64,000 bases of DNA from Mangrovivirga halotolerans. GTDB taxonomy: Bacteria > Bacteroidota > Bacteroidia > Cytophagales > Cyclobacteriaceae. Positions 1 through 9,425 of this stretch are shown in pieces. The DNA lies in contig NZ_JAPFQN010000002.1 of assembly GCF_026241165.1 (NCBI RefSeq), positions 310,001 to 374,000 on the forward strand, given 5' to 3'. The first letter of the stretch is position 1; every line of letters starts with the position of its first letter. The translations under genes and the position numbers were made by a program. A model generated the notes under the pieces. The model was not told the DNA's origin and searched no databases. It saw nothing but the letters and a program-made list of their open reading frames with translations.

Positions 1-1
1 T

Positions 2-2842
2 GAAACAGAAGAAGTGGAGATCAACGGAAGATCCACAATTAGTATAGCCTTAATGCCTGACATTACTGCTCTTGAAGAAATAGTGGTGATTGGGTATGGT
101 GAGCAGAAGAAAAGCTTAGTAACAGGAGCTATTTCGAGTGTGGATGCTGAAGAAATTCAATCTGTTTCTAACACACGTATTGATCAGACTCTTCAGGGAA
201 GAGTAGCAGGGGTTAATGTTTTACCAAATTCAGGATCACCTGGAAGTGGTATTAATATTAATATACGTGGTACCGGTTCAAACGGTAACTCCCAGCCACT
301 ATACGTCGTGGATGGTGTGATTACAGGAGGAATTGAATATCTCGATCCAAATGAAGTTCAATCTATCGAAGTACTAAAAGATGCTGCATCTGCAGCTATT
401 TACGGTGCTCAAGGAGGAAATGGTGTAGTTTACATTACAACTAAAAAAGGTAAGGCTGGTACTGCACAGATCAACTACGGATTCCAGTATGGAGTTCAGA
501 GTGCCAATACCGATATGGACCTAATGAACTCACAGCAGTATGCAACATATTTAGATGAAGCTGGTGTAGCTAACGGTCCGGATCCATCGAATGTAGGAAG
601 TGTAAGTACAAATTGGTTGGATGAGGTATTTGAATCAGCTCCAATGATGAGACATAGTCTTAATATTAGTGGAGGAACAGAGAAATCAAAATACCTGATT
701 GGCGGAAGTTTCTTTGACCAGGATGGAATTATCGGTGGGGATAAAGCTAATTTCCAGCGTTATACATTCAGATTAAATACTGAGCATGAAGTAAAAGACT
801 GGTTGACTGTTGGTAATAACATGTCATTCTCTCACTTTGAGCGATCTACAATTACTGAAGATAGTGAATTTGGAGGTGTTATAAATAACGCCCTTTTGCT
901 TGATCCATTAACTCCAACTGTATACACAGGTAGTTTACCTGGCTATGCTCAGCAAGTACTGGATAATGGATATACACTTGTTACAAATGACGACGGTCAG
1001 TATTATGGTATTTCACAATATGTGTTTGGAGAAATATTTAATCCATTAGCAGGTATTCAAACAGCCAGAGGTGGTACAGTTCAGGATAAAATTGTAGGAA
1101 ATATCTATGCAAATATAAAGCCTGTAGAATGGTTAAAATTCACTACTCGATTTGGTATAGATGCTGCATTCCAGAGATTCAGCAGCTGGACTCCTACTTT
1201 TTATTATTCTTCAGAGAGATTAAACACCACAGCTACAGTTAATGATTCTGATGATAAATGGTTTAACTGGCAGTGGGACAACTTTGTAAATATTGATAAG
1301 TCTTTTGACAATCATAATTTCAATGTAACTCTAGGTACTACAGCTCAAAAAATGGAGCATAATTACCTGTTTATGTCAGGTGGCCCGATGTTTAAAGAAG
1401 CTGACAAATATGCTTACTACGATTTTCTTCCTGATGATAATGACAGAGTTGGCGGAAGAAGGAATGTAGAAACCATCATGTCATACTATTTCAGAGTATT
1501 GTATGATTATCAGGGTAAGTATCTATTCAATATCACAGGCCGTTACGATGGTTCTTCAAAATTACACCCGGATAACAGATGGGATTTCTTCCCTAGTGTT
1601 TCTGCAGGATGGGTAATTTCAGAAGAAGGATTTTATTCACGTACATCTACAATGAATTTCTTGAAATTGAGAGCCAGCTGGGGTGAAAATGGTAGTGTAA
1701 GATCGTTATCAATCGGTCAATATGCTGCTTTAATCACAACAGAGGGTATTAGATACCCAAATGCTAACAGCAATTACCTGATCGGCGCAGAACCTGACTT
1801 CCAGTCAAACCCTGATTTAAAATGGGAAACAAGTAGACAGATAGATGTTGGATTAGAAGCTGGTTTCTTTAATGATAAACTAACTCTTGAGTTTGATTAT
1901 TACAGAAAAGAAACTGTTGATCTTATCACACTTGGTACTCCACCATTATTCTCTGGAAATGATCCTTCATTCATCAATGGTGGTACAATTCAAAACCAGG
2001 GTATAGAATTAGCTCTTAACTGGAGAGATCAGGTTGGAGATTTCAACTATTCACTCGGAGCTAACTTCACTACATTAGATAACGAAGTTACAGCCTTAAA
2101 TGAGAACGTTGACAGAATTGGTGGTACCGGTGTAGGTACAGGATGGACTGCAACATTCTTCGAGCAGGGCTACCCGATCTGGTATTTCAGTGGATACAAA
2201 ACTGATGGTATTTTCCAAAATCAGGCCGAAATTGATGCATATGTATCTGAAGGTGGATTAACAGGATATACCCCTGTACCAGGTGACCCTAGGGTGGTTG
2301 ATGTAAATGGTGATGGTTCAATATCACCTGACGATCAAACTTATATCGGTGATCCATTCCCTGATTTCATTTATGCTGTAAGAGCCACAGCGTCATATAA
2401 AGGACTTGATTTCCTTTTATTCTTACAGGGTAAACAAGGTAATGACATCCTAATGGGCTTCAACAGAACTGACCGTCCGACTGCCAATAAGCCTGCATTC
2501 TATTATGAAGACAGATGGACAGGAGAAGGCAGCACAAACAGTTGGTTCAGAGCAAACACTGATAATCCGTTCATTTATAACAGTGACCTAATGGTATTTG
2601 ATGGTTCTTACATGAGAATCAGACAGTTACAAGTAGGTTATACTCTTCCGGAAAATATCTTCTCAAACGCTGGGATTTCGAAATTGAGATTCTACGTTTC
2701 TCTAGATAACTTCTTTACTTTCACGGATTATCCAGGTCTTGATCCTGAGGCTGGTAGCGCAAATAACAATAGCCTTGGTATTGACAGAGGAGTATATCCA
2801 ATACCAAGAGTATTCTTAACAGGATTAAATGTTACATTTTAA
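2..2842 (+). CDS. SusC/RagA family TonB-linked outer membrane protein (5' end outside window)
   Basis: Outer membrane transporter that pairs with a SusD lipoprotein to import oligosaccharides or other nutrients using TonB energy. The frame is open to the left edge, so the gene starts before the window; GTG at 14 is only an internal codon. The first visible residues are the end of the carboxypeptidase-D-like regulatory domain, followed by the plug (EEIVVIGYG, then LQGRVAGVNV, IRGTGSNG, YVVDGV, IEVLKDAASAAIYG, ITTKKG). A long beta-barrel follows, ending in aromatic LNVTF, typical of barrel C termini. The visible part is about 946 residues and lacks the signal peptide. The susD start lies 12 bases downstream, so the two are co-transcribed. 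The substrate cannot be told from this window. Confidence 0.95.
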   Translation, partial: ETEEVEINGRSTISIALMPDITALEEIVVIGYGEQKKSLVTGAISSVDAEEIQSVSNTRIDQTLQGRVAGVNVLPNSGSPGSGININIRGTGSNGNSQPLYVVDGVITGGIEYLDPNEVQSIEVLKDAASAAIYGAQGGNGVVYITTKKGKAGTAQINYGFQYGVQSANTDMDLMNSQQYATYLDEAGVANGPDPSNVGSVSTNWLDEVFESAPMMRHSLNISGGTEKSKYLIGGSFFDQDGIIGGDKANFQRYTFRLNTEHEVKDWLTVGNNMSFSHFERSTITEDSEFGGVINNALLLDPLTPTVYTGSLPGYAQQVLDNGYTLVTNDDGQYYGISQYVFGEIFNPLAGIQTARGGTVQDKIVGNIYANIKPVEWLKFTTRFGIDAAFQRFSSWTPTFYYSSERLNTTATVNDSDDKWFNWQWDNFVNIDKSFDNHNFNVTLGTTAQKMEHNYLFMSGGPMFKEADKYAYYDFLPDDNDRVGGRRNVETIMSYYFRVLYDYQGKYLFNITGRYDGSSKLHPDNRWDFFPSVSAGWVISEEGFYSRTSTMNFLKLRASWGENGSVRSLSIGQYAALITTEGIRYPNANSNYLIGAEPDFQSNPDLKWETSRQIDVGLEAGFFNDKLTLEFDYYRKETVDLITLGTPPLFSGNDPSFINGGTIQNQGIELALNWRDQVGDFNYSLGANFTTLDNEVTALNENVDRIGGTGVGTGWTATFFEQGYPIWYFSGYKTDGIFQNQAEIDAYVSEGGLTGYTPVPGDPRVVDVNGDGSISPDDQTYIGDPFPDFIYAVRATASYKGLDFLLFLQGKQGNDILMGFNRTDRPTANKPAFYYEDRWTGEGSTNSWFRANTDNPFIYNSDLMVFDGSYMRIRQLQVGYTLPENIFSNAGISKLRFYVSLDNFFTFTDYPGLDPEAGSANNNSLGIDRGVYPIPRVFLTGLNVTF

Positions 2843-2854
2843 TTGAACGAGAAC

Positions 2855-4387
2855 ATGAAAACTATAAATAAATTATCAACACTTATTATGGTTGCTCTCG
2901 TAGGATTTACCTTCCAGAGTTGCGAAGATTTTCTGGAGCAAGAAATTCCTGGAAGAGCACCTGTAGAAGAATTTTATTCTTCTGAAGAAGATGTAATGCA
3001 AGCTACAACAGCAGCTTATGATCTTTTACAATACCATTTTAGTAATGGTTGGGCGAGTCCATACCTGGTGAAAACTCTTCCATCTGACGAATCAAATGCA
3101 GGAGGAAGTAGTTTAGGAGACCAGCCAGCATATCAAACTTTAGATAATTACACGTTTGACTCTAATAATGGGGCTATTTTAGGTTTCTGGAAAATGGCCT
3201 ATTATGGTATTTACAGAGCTAACCTGGTAGTAAATAACACAGAACCAGATACTGATTTAAAAGAAAGATTAATAGCTGAAGCTAAATGCTTACGTGCCTA
3301 TTATTACTTCGAGTTGGTATCTATGTTTGGAGATGTACCATTAGTACTAAATGAGGTGCCTCCAGCTGAGTATTCTTCTACTCCACGAGTTCCCGCAAGT
3401 CAAGTTTATGCACAAATTGTCGATGATCTTCAAACTGCCATAGACGTATTGCCTCCTAAAAGTGCCTACGGCGAAGGAGAAAAGTTCAGATGGTCATCTG
3501 GTGGGGCTAAAGCTTTACTAGGTAAAACCTATCTTTACATGGAAGAATGGACAAACGCGGCTAACATACTTGATGATGTGATCAATTCGGGAGAATATTC
3601 TCTTGAACCATATTACGGCCAAATATTTACGAAAGAACATGAATTTGGAATGGAATCAGTATTCGAAGTTCAATTCATTTCAGAAGAAGGATATAACTGG
3701 GGCAATTTCCCATGGGGCGAGGGACGTGCCCAGGAATCTAACATCCACATTCAGCTAATGGGACCTCGTGGTGACTTTTATCAGGCAGCACCTGGCGACT
3801 CATTAATGGGTGGTTGGGGATTCAATGTTCCTGAGCCTTCAATGTATCAAGCTTTTATGGATGCAGGAGATGTTGAACGAAGAGTTAACAACTTGATGTC
3901 CGAAGAAGAACTTCGTGCAATGGGTGGTGACTGGACAAACGCTGATGCATGGGGATATGAAGGATATATCCGAAGAAAATATGGCACTTTCTCAGGTGAA
4001 ACAAATTTAGAAGGTGGAGCTGTTGGTGAATTAAATTATGCTACCAACTTTAGAATTATCAGATATGCAGATGTCTTGTTAATGGCAGCAGAAGCGCATA
4101 TTAGAAATGGCAATGAAGGTACAGGAGTTGATTATATCAATGATGTCAGAGATCGTGCTGGTTTAGCACCAATTGATCTTTCAGGTCAGGCACTGATCGA
4201 AGCATTGATCCTTGAGCGTCAACTTGAGTTAGCTTTTGAAGGACACAGATTCAGAGATCTAGTTAGATGGGGAATTGCAGATGAAGTATTAGCTTCTGAA
4301 GGATTCCAGGCTGGAAAACACGAATTAATGCCTATTCCAATTGCAGAAGTAAGAACTGCCGGATTAACACAAAATCCTGGTTATTAA
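2855..4387 (+). CDS. RagB/SusD family nutrient-binding outer membrane lipoprotein
   Basis: Surface lipoprotein that caps the SusC barrel and binds the nutrient before import. I chose ATG at 2855 rather than the in-frame TTG at 2843 because it gives a normal leader, MKTINK..., with lipobox FQSC. SusD hallmarks are visible: EEFYSSEEDVMQATTAAYDLL near the N terminus, the TPR-like region around LRAYYYFELVSMFGDVPLVL and RTPASQVYAQI-type sequence (here RVPASQVYAQI), and the C-terminal signature ERQLELAFEGHRFRDLVRWG followed by KHELMPIP. About 510 residues, normal for the family. It follows susC by 12 bases and is followed by a strong terminator, so it ends its operon. Confidence 0.95.
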   Translation: MKTINKLSTLIMVALVGFTFQSCEDFLEQEIPGRAPVEEFYSSEEDVMQATTAAYDLLQYHFSNGWASPYLVKTLPSDESNAGGSSLGDQPAYQTLDNYTFDSNNGAILGFWKMAYYGIYRANLVVNNTEPDTDLKERLIAEAKCLRAYYYFELVSMFGDVPLVLNEVPPAEYSSTPRVPASQVYAQIVDDLQTAIDVLPPKSAYGEGEKFRWSSGGAKALLGKTYLYMEEWTNAANILDDVINSGEYSLEPYYGQIFTKEHEFGMESVFEVQFISEEGYNWGNFPWGEGRAQESNIHIQLMGPRGDFYQAAPGDSLMGGWGFNVPEPSMYQAFMDAGDVERRVNNLMSEEELRAMGGDWTNADAWGYEGYIRRKYGTFSGETNLEGGAVGELNYATNFRIIRYADVLLMAAEAHIRNGNEGTGVDYINDVRDRAGLAPIDLSGQALIEALILERQLELAFEGHRFRDLVRWGIADEVLASEGFQAGKHELMPIPIAEVRTAGLTQNPGY

Positions 4388-4420
4388 TAAAGAACCTACC
4401 GTTGCAATCGTTTAATTTGA

Positions 4421-4448
4421 GGCCGCATAGCATTATGCGGCCTTTTTT
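4421..4448 (+). terminator. Rho-independent terminator after susD
   Basis: A perfect 9-bp stem (GGCCGCATA / TATGCGGCC) with a 4-nt loop is followed directly by six T residues. It lies 33 bases after the susD stop and separates this nutrient-uptake operon from the next gene. Confidence 0.9.
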
Positions 4449-4484
4449 ATTTGTCTTTCATCTTATTTTTTTCGAAATTATGAT

Positions 4485-4736
4485 ATGGCTTTAATATTTG
4501 GAATCGCTTTCGTATGCATAGGCGTATATGGCTTGCTGGAAAGCTTTAAAAAGAAAAGTAAGACAGGTAAATACATTTTAATAGGAGCATCAGCTCTTAT
4601 GATAATAATACCTGTACTCTATTGGTTAGATTTTCTGGAATCGAACGGGATGGAGTTAGTTCTGACATGCTTAATACTAGCTATTGTAGCATTCATTCAG
4701 ATCTTTCAAAAACAAAAAACTGGTTCAAAAAGATAA
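4485..4736 (+). CDS. small integral membrane protein, unknown function
   Basis: An 83-residue protein with three predicted membrane segments (about residues 2-18, 29-47 and 55-75), separated by a Lys-rich loop (ESFKKKSKTGK) and ending in a basic tail. I recognise no family. It starts at ATG 4485 and ends 14 bases before the universal stress protein gene, so it probably shares a transcript with it and perhaps with the exporter after that. The composition and the compact spacing make it a believable real gene, but no function can be given. Confidence 0.65.
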   Translation: MALIFGIAFVCIGVYGLLESFKKKSKTGKYILIGASALMIIIPVLYWLDFLESNGMELVLTCLILAIVAFIQIFQKQKTGSKR

Positions 4737-4750
4737 CCCACATTTAAATC

Positions 4751-5206
4751 ATGTTTGATAATATAGTTGTCGCTATCGACGATGTTGACTCTCCCGCTCT
4801 GATCGATGCAGCAATACATCAGGCCAGGGCGTTCGGATCCAAACTATGGTTGATCCACGTCACTTTCCCGGATCCCGATTTTGTGGGGTACGATCCCGGT
4901 CCGCAATATATTCGTGATGACCGTGCGAAAACTATAAAGCAAGAACATCGCTATCTCCAGGAGTTGGCCGAGAAAATAGAAACCAATGAAGGGATTTCAA
5001 CACATGCTCTTCTAATTCAAGGCCCGACAGTGGATACACTGTTAAAAGAAGCAATGGATCTCAAAGCAGACCTGATCATAATCGGTAATGAGGATCATTC
5101 ATTCATGTATAAAGCTCTTATTGGAGAGACTACTTCAAAAGTGGTTAAGAGAGCAAAAATTCCAATAATGGTAATTCCCATGCTTTCAGGTGATTCTGAT
5201 AAATAG
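4751..5206 (+). CDS. UspA-family universal stress protein
   Basis: A single-domain Usp (151 residues) with the alpha/beta Rossmann-like fold: first strand NIVVAIDD, an Arg/His-rich helix region, and C-terminal LIIIGNEDHS...LIGETTSKVVKRAKIPIMVIP. In ATP-binding Usp proteins the C-terminal loop reads G-2x-G-9x-G(S/T). Here the first part is GNEDHS, so the second Gly is missing, while the later G-E-T and the SKVVKRAKIPIMVIP end are kept. The protein may therefore not bind ATP in the classical way. It sits between a small membrane protein and a DHA2 exporter on the same strand. Confidence 0.9.
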   Translation: MFDNIVVAIDDVDSPALIDAAIHQARAFGSKLWLIHVTFPDPDFVGYDPGPQYIRDDRAKTIKQEHRYLQELAEKIETNEGISTHALLIQGPTVDTLLKEAMDLKADLIIIGNEDHSFMYKALIGETTSKVVKRAKIPIMVIPMLSGDSDK

Positions 5207-5249
5207 AAATTAAATCAAAACCAATCTTTATTTGCGGCGTTAATTGCCT

Positions 5250-6842
5250 ATGACCAAAGATAAAGCACTTACGCTTGCTGCTGTTTTAACAGCCTTATTT
5301 TTAGGAGCGTTAGATCAGACTATTGTTGCGACAGCTCTGCCTTCGATAGCCAGGGATCTTCAGGGACTTAGTCGATATAGTCTGGTAGCTACAGCCTATT
5401 TAACTGCCAGCACAGTCTTTGTACCGATTTATGGTAAACTGGCAGATATGCTCAGTAAAAAATCAATTGAATTTGGTGCTATTACAATCTTTTTAATTGG
5501 GTCAGTTCTATGTGGATTGGCTGGAATCTGGGGTGATCTCCCAATCATTGGTGATGGCATGAATCAACTAATCTTATTCAGGGCTATTCAAGGACTAGGT
5601 GGTGCCGGTTTGTTTTCAATGGCCTTTATCGTTATTGCTGATCTTTTCCCACCTGCTGAAAGAGGGAAATACCAGGGATACATTGGAGCCGCCTTTGGTA
5701 TTGCGAGTTTGTTGGGCCCTTTCTTTGGAGGATTGTTAACGGATTATGCAGGAGGGATAATTCCAGGGGTTGAGGGATGGCGTTGGGTATTTTATGTAAA
5801 TATTCCTTTCGGAGCAATAGCTGTCTATTTTATAATCAGGTATATGCCAAAACTCTTACCTGAAAAAGATAGTTCGAAATACTTCGATTTCAGAGGAGCC
5901 TTTTATTTAACAATCGGCACTGGAGGATTATTATTGGCACTAGAGTCGGATAAGCAAAAAACAGGTATTACCTCTCCGGAATTTCTGATTTTTGTACTTC
6001 TGGCAATTACAGGTACCCTCCTTTTCTATTTCAGATCCAAGAAAAGTCCTAATCCTATTATCAATCTTCAATTATTTCAAAATAGCGTTTTCAAAGTATC
6101 GGTGATTGCGGTGATATTCCTTGGAATGTCCTTTTTTAGTCTGACTCTTTTCATTCCCTTGTATTTAACCAATGTGCTTGGGGTTTCTGCAACAAAAGCC
6201 GGCATAAGTTTAATACCCTTATCTCTGGGGTTGGTTACGGGATCAACATTAGCCGGAAAGCTTTCAAATAAATTCAGGAGGGTGAGAACTATTATTCTCT
6301 TTGGTATAGGAATATTGATGCTTGCCTTTGGACTACTAACTACGCTTAGTACAGACACTGACTATTATAAAGTGGTGATTTTAATGGTCATTGCAGGCCT
6401 TGGTATGGGCCCCACCTTGCCTATGTTTCCTTTAGCAGTTCAAAATAGCGTAAGAAGAAATGTGCTGGGTCAGGCAACAGGCTCTACTCAATTCTTCAGA
6501 CAGATCGGTGGTGTTACCGGAGCAGCTATTATGGGTATGATTCTGGCTTTGACTGTTAGTGGCATCATTCAAAAACCAGAAATTAATAAACTTGAAAATT
6601 CTCCAATAGAAATTACAGTTGATAAAGAAACAAACATACAGGAATTAAGAGAAAAATTAGATGAACGGGTAAGTAACACTAACAATAACCCTGCATATAA
6701 AGATGCTCTGGATACGATTATCACAGCATTCAGTGATGCTATTTCAAGGATCTTTCTTTTTTCCCTAATAGTATCATTTTTAGCGTCTATTGCTACCTTC
6801 TTCCTCCCTGATCATGAGTTAAGACAAACAAATGATCATTGA
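5250..6842 (+). CDS. MFS drug exporter, DHA2 (14-TM, EmrB/QacA) family
   Basis: Proton-driven efflux permease of the inner membrane. ATG 5250 is preferred over the upstream TTG at 5244. The DHA2 motif LDQTIVATALPSIARDL lies in TM1 (Asp at about residue 22), and further MFS motifs include GKLADMLSKKS (motif A) and RAIQGLGGAGLFSMA. The length of 530 residues and the number of hydrophobic segments fit 14 helices. A hydrophilic loop of about 60 residues (around KLENSPIEITVDKETN through NNNPAYKDAL) precedes the last helix, as is usual in EmrB/QacA. No EmrA-type membrane fusion protein is adjacent, so it probably works alone. The substrate is unknown. Confidence 0.9.
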   Translation: MTKDKALTLAAVLTALFLGALDQTIVATALPSIARDLQGLSRYSLVATAYLTASTVFVPIYGKLADMLSKKSIEFGAITIFLIGSVLCGLAGIWGDLPIIGDGMNQLILFRAIQGLGGAGLFSMAFIVIADLFPPAERGKYQGYIGAAFGIASLLGPFFGGLLTDYAGGIIPGVEGWRWVFYVNIPFGAIAVYFIIRYMPKLLPEKDSSKYFDFRGAFYLTIGTGGLLLALESDKQKTGITSPEFLIFVLLAITGTLLFYFRSKKSPNPIINLQLFQNSVFKVSVIAVIFLGMSFFSLTLFIPLYLTNVLGVSATKAGISLIPLSLGLVTGSTLAGKLSNKFRRVRTIILFGIGILMLAFGLLTTLSTDTDYYKVVILMVIAGLGMGPTLPMFPLAVQNSVRRNVLGQATGSTQFFRQIGGVTGAAIMGMILALTVSGIIQKPEINKLENSPIEITVDKETNIQELREKLDERVSNTNNNPAYKDALDTIITAFSDAISRIFLFSLIVSFLASIATFFLPDHELRQTNDH

Positions 6843-6904
6843 TCTTATTAAAGTATTTTTTTATTACCCCTAATATTTTAAATTATAGTTAAATCAGAGA
6901 TAAT

Positions 6905-7681
6905 ATGAGAACTATAATATTACTGCTTTTGACTACTACTATACTTTCAGCTCAAAATGATCATTACGATCTGTATCAGAAAAAAGTATTTGAAACACAG
7001 AATGGAAACCTACTTTATCGTATCATGTATCCCAAGAATTTTTCTGAGGATAAGCAATACCCTGTCGTATTATTTCTTCATGGTTCTGGTGAAAGAGGAA
7101 GTGATAACACAAAGCAGCTTATTCATGGAAGTTCACTATTTGCCTCTGAAGATAACAGGGAAAAGTTCCCTGCGATCGTCGTCTTTCCTCAATGTCCGAT
7201 GGATACTTACTGGTCCAATATGCGAATAGTAGAGAATGACAACATTCCTTCCCGCCAATATGATTATACCAGTTCTCCTCCTCTTCCTTTGCAAAATGTA
7301 ATGGATTTGATGGATGAATTGCTTTCAAAAGAATATACAGATAATAACAGGGTTTATATTGCCGGATTGTCTATGGGAGGAATGGGGACTTTTGAAATGC
7401 TTTACAGAAGGCCTGATATATTTGCCGCGGCGGTGCCTATCTGTGGTGGGGGAAATGCTGATATGGTTGACGGTTATGCTAAAAAGGTATCAGTCTGGAT
7501 CTTTCATGGGGCAAAAGATAATATAGTAGATCCTAAAAATAGTTTGGATATTGCTAAAGGAATTCTGGGGGCCGGTGGCTACCCTATGCTTACCTTATTT
7601 GAAGATGCAAATCACAATAGCTGGGATCCGGCATTTGCCCATCCCGGACTGCTTGAATGGATGTTTTCAAAATCAAAATAG
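6905..7681 (+). CDS. secreted alpha/beta hydrolase (COG4099-like esterase/peptidase)
   Basis: An exported hydrolase of 258 residues with a signal peptide (MRTIILLLLTTTILSAQ). The alpha/beta-hydrolase triad is readable: oxyanion region LFLHGSGERGSDN, nucleophile Ser in GLSMGGMGT, Asp in FHGAKDNIV, and His in EDANHNSW. The HGSGERG and YIAGLSMGGMGTFE signatures match the family annotated as predicted peptidase/phospholipase-carboxylesterase (COG4099), whose members often act on esters of plant or algal polymers. It stands alone on the plus strand; its stop codon directly abuts the stop codon of the converging next gene, with no terminator hairpin between them. Confidence 0.88.
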   Translation: MRTIILLLLTTTILSAQNDHYDLYQKKVFETQNGNLLYRIMYPKNFSEDKQYPVVLFLHGSGERGSDNTKQLIHGSSLFASEDNREKFPAIVVFPQCPMDTYWSNMRIVENDNIPSRQYDYTSSPPLPLQNVMDLMDELLSKEYTDNNRVYIAGLSMGGMGTFEMLYRRPDIFAAAVPICGGGNADMVDGYAKKVSVWIFHGAKDNIVDPKNSLDIAKGILGAGGYPMLTLFEDANHNSWDPAFAHPGLLEWMFSKSK

Positions 7682-8338
7682 TTAAATTTTTGCAAAAGCC
7701 CTGACAGGGAAAGTTCCCATTCCCTTTATTTTAGGCGGGACTGCAGTGAAATTAAATTCATGATCAGGTAATAAAGAAAGGTTAGTCAGATGCTCAACGA
7801 TCAATATTTCGTTGCCTAATAAAACAGTATGAACAGGCCTTTTTTTAGTGCGGGTATCATCGATATTATACGAGTCAATTCCAACTAACAATACCCCTGA
7901 ATCTTTTAGATAATTTGCAGCTTCTTCAGAAAGAAAAGGATGGTTAGTATAATATTCTTCAGACATCCATTTTTCACTCCAGTTTGTATTTATAAGAATG
8001 GCCTTATTTTTTAAATTAATCCCTTCAAAAGCTTGCTTAGACACAGATAATCCCTGTTTTTGATAATCCCATCTTACTTTATGAGATTCCAGGTTAGCAA
8101 AAGCATCAAGAGATACCTCACTTATATCTTTTCCATTTTCAAATCTGTGAAAGGGACAATCAATATAAGTACCCGTATTAGCGACCATCTCAATTTTACC
8201 GATCTGAAAAGAGGACCCATCTACATAATTTTTCCCGGAAGATTTCCTTGTCCAATAATCACATATCACTGGCTTAGGCAATCCTTTGTAAGTAACTGTA
8301 TTATTATCAATAGTATGGCTCAGATCTATTAAAGGCAT
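7682..8338 (-). CDS. cyclase-family protein (kynurenine-formamidase fold) with altered metal motif
   Basis: A 218-residue protein of the cyclase family, whose best-known members are Zn/Mn-dependent formamidases. The family signature HxGTHxDxPxH appears here as NTGTYIDCPFH, so the first and second His are replaced by Asn and Tyr while Asp and the last His are kept. Other family blocks are present: IDLSHTIDNNTVTYKG at the N terminus, GVLLVGIDSYNIDD and HTVLLGNEILIVEHLTNL in the C-terminal half. It either uses a rearranged metal site or acts on another substrate, so it should not be called a kynurenine formamidase. It converges on the secreted esterase gene. Confidence 0.85.
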   Translation of the reverse strand: MPLIDLSHTIDNNTVTYKGLPKPVICDYWTRKSSGKNYVDGSSFQIGKIEMVANTGTYIDCPFHRFENGKDISEVSLDAFANLESHKVRWDYQKQGLSVSKQAFEGINLKNKAILINTNWSEKWMSEEYYTNHPFLSEEAANYLKDSGVLLVGIDSYNIDDTRTKKRPVHTVLLGNEILIVEHLTNLSLLPDHEFNFTAVPPKIKGMGTFPVRAFAKI

Positions 8339-8536
8339 ATATACGATTTTATCGTCTCTGAATGTGATAAATCATTAACCAAAAGTATCTTTAATATTAT
8401 ATAAAATCAGCAAAAACCTCACATCCTTATTACAGTTTAATAATATATAATTAAATTATAAGTCGGAAAGAAGGTGATAATTGATAAAACACTATTATTC
8501 GTTCTTTCTGTAACCCAAAAATGAAGAACAAAGTGT

Positions 8537-9355
8537 ATGGAGTCCTTTTTATTATTTTTTGAAACAATGCCTGCCTGGCAAAAAGTGGTTTGGGTGGTAA
8601 GCGTTCTGGTAGTTTGCTGGCTATTTGAAGGCTATTACCCCCTTTTCAAACATGCTTATAAAAAGTGGAATCATGCGAAGGTTAATTTCATTTTTCTCAG
8701 TATAACTCTTGTAATTAATATTGTTTTCGGAATAGCTACTGTTGGAATTTTCAACTGGATAGGTGAAAACCATGTCGGGTTATTAAATATGGTTGATTGG
8801 CCTATCTGGGTTGAGTTAATCGTTGCAGTTATGGTATTAGACCTGGTCGCACAATATTTAATCCACTATCTTCTGCATCGTGTTAAATGGATGTGGAAAT
8901 TCCATATGATCCATCATAGTGATACCAAGGTAGATGTTACTAGCGGTACCCGGCATCATCCGGGTGATTACATTTTGAGAGAGACATTTGCTTTAGGTGC
9001 GATCATCGTAATCGGGGCTCCTATCTCCTATTATTTGATCTATCGTTTCCTTACTGTGTTTTTTACTTATGTATCCCATGCAAATGTGGTAACTCCAAAA
9101 TGGTTAGATAAAACTCTTGGGTTGATCTTTGTCACTCCGAATATGCATAAGTTTCATCATCATTTCGAGCGGCCATGGACCGACACCAATTTTGGAAATA
9201 TCTTCTCCCTATGGGATAGGATGTTTGGCACTTATGTTATGGATGATCCTAAAAAAATAAAATATGGTTTGGATGTACTTGATGATTCGACCGATACAAA
9301 TGTAATCTATCAGTTTAAAATACCATTCGATAAAAACATTAAGACAGATTATTAA
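8537..9355 (+). CDS. sterol desaturase / fatty acid hydroxylase family membrane protein
   Basis: A membrane di-iron oxygenase of 272 residues. Hydrophobic segments occupy about residues 18-33, 50-72, 88-113 and 152-177. The His clusters expected for the di-iron centre are present in order: H110-x3-H114, HMIHH at 123-127, RHH at 139-141, then NMHKFHHH in the C-terminal third, followed by DTNFGNIFSLWDRMFGTY, the usual end block of the family. Such enzymes hydroxylate or desaturate lipids, carotenoids or sterols; the substrate is not inferable here. The gene appears monocistronic and is followed by a terminator. Confidence 0.92.
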   Translation: MESFLLFFETMPAWQKVVWVVSVLVVCWLFEGYYPLFKHAYKKWNHAKVNFIFLSITLVINIVFGIATVGIFNWIGENHVGLLNMVDWPIWVELIVAVMVLDLVAQYLIHYLLHRVKWMWKFHMIHHSDTKVDVTSGTRHHPGDYILRETFALGAIIVIGAPISYYLIYRFLTVFFTYVSHANVVTPKWLDKTLGLIFVTPNMHKFHHHFERPWTDTNFGNIFSLWDRMFGTYVMDDPKKIKYGLDVLDDSTDTNVIYQFKIPFDKNIKTDY

Positions 9356-9376
9356 GTCTATTATTCCTATACTAAA

Positions 9377-9404
9377 AAGCCCGGTTGAATTTATTCAGCC
9401 GGGC
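9377..9404. terminator. bidirectional terminator between convergent genes
   Basis: A hairpin with a stem of about 12 bp (AAGCCCGGTTGAA / TTCAGCCGGGCTT, one G-T pair) and a 3-nt or 5-nt loop lies between the stop codons of the hydroxylase gene (plus) and the SnoaL-like lipoprotein gene (minus). T-rich sequence follows on the plus strand, and A-rich sequence precedes it, so it can serve both genes. Confidence 0.8.
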
Positions 9405-9425
9405 TTAATTTTACTTTTTATTTTT

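Noticed and set aside
7657-7710. Terminator between the abutting convergent esterase and cyclase-family genes
   Set aside because: No inverted repeat with a T-run is visible around the two touching stop codons.
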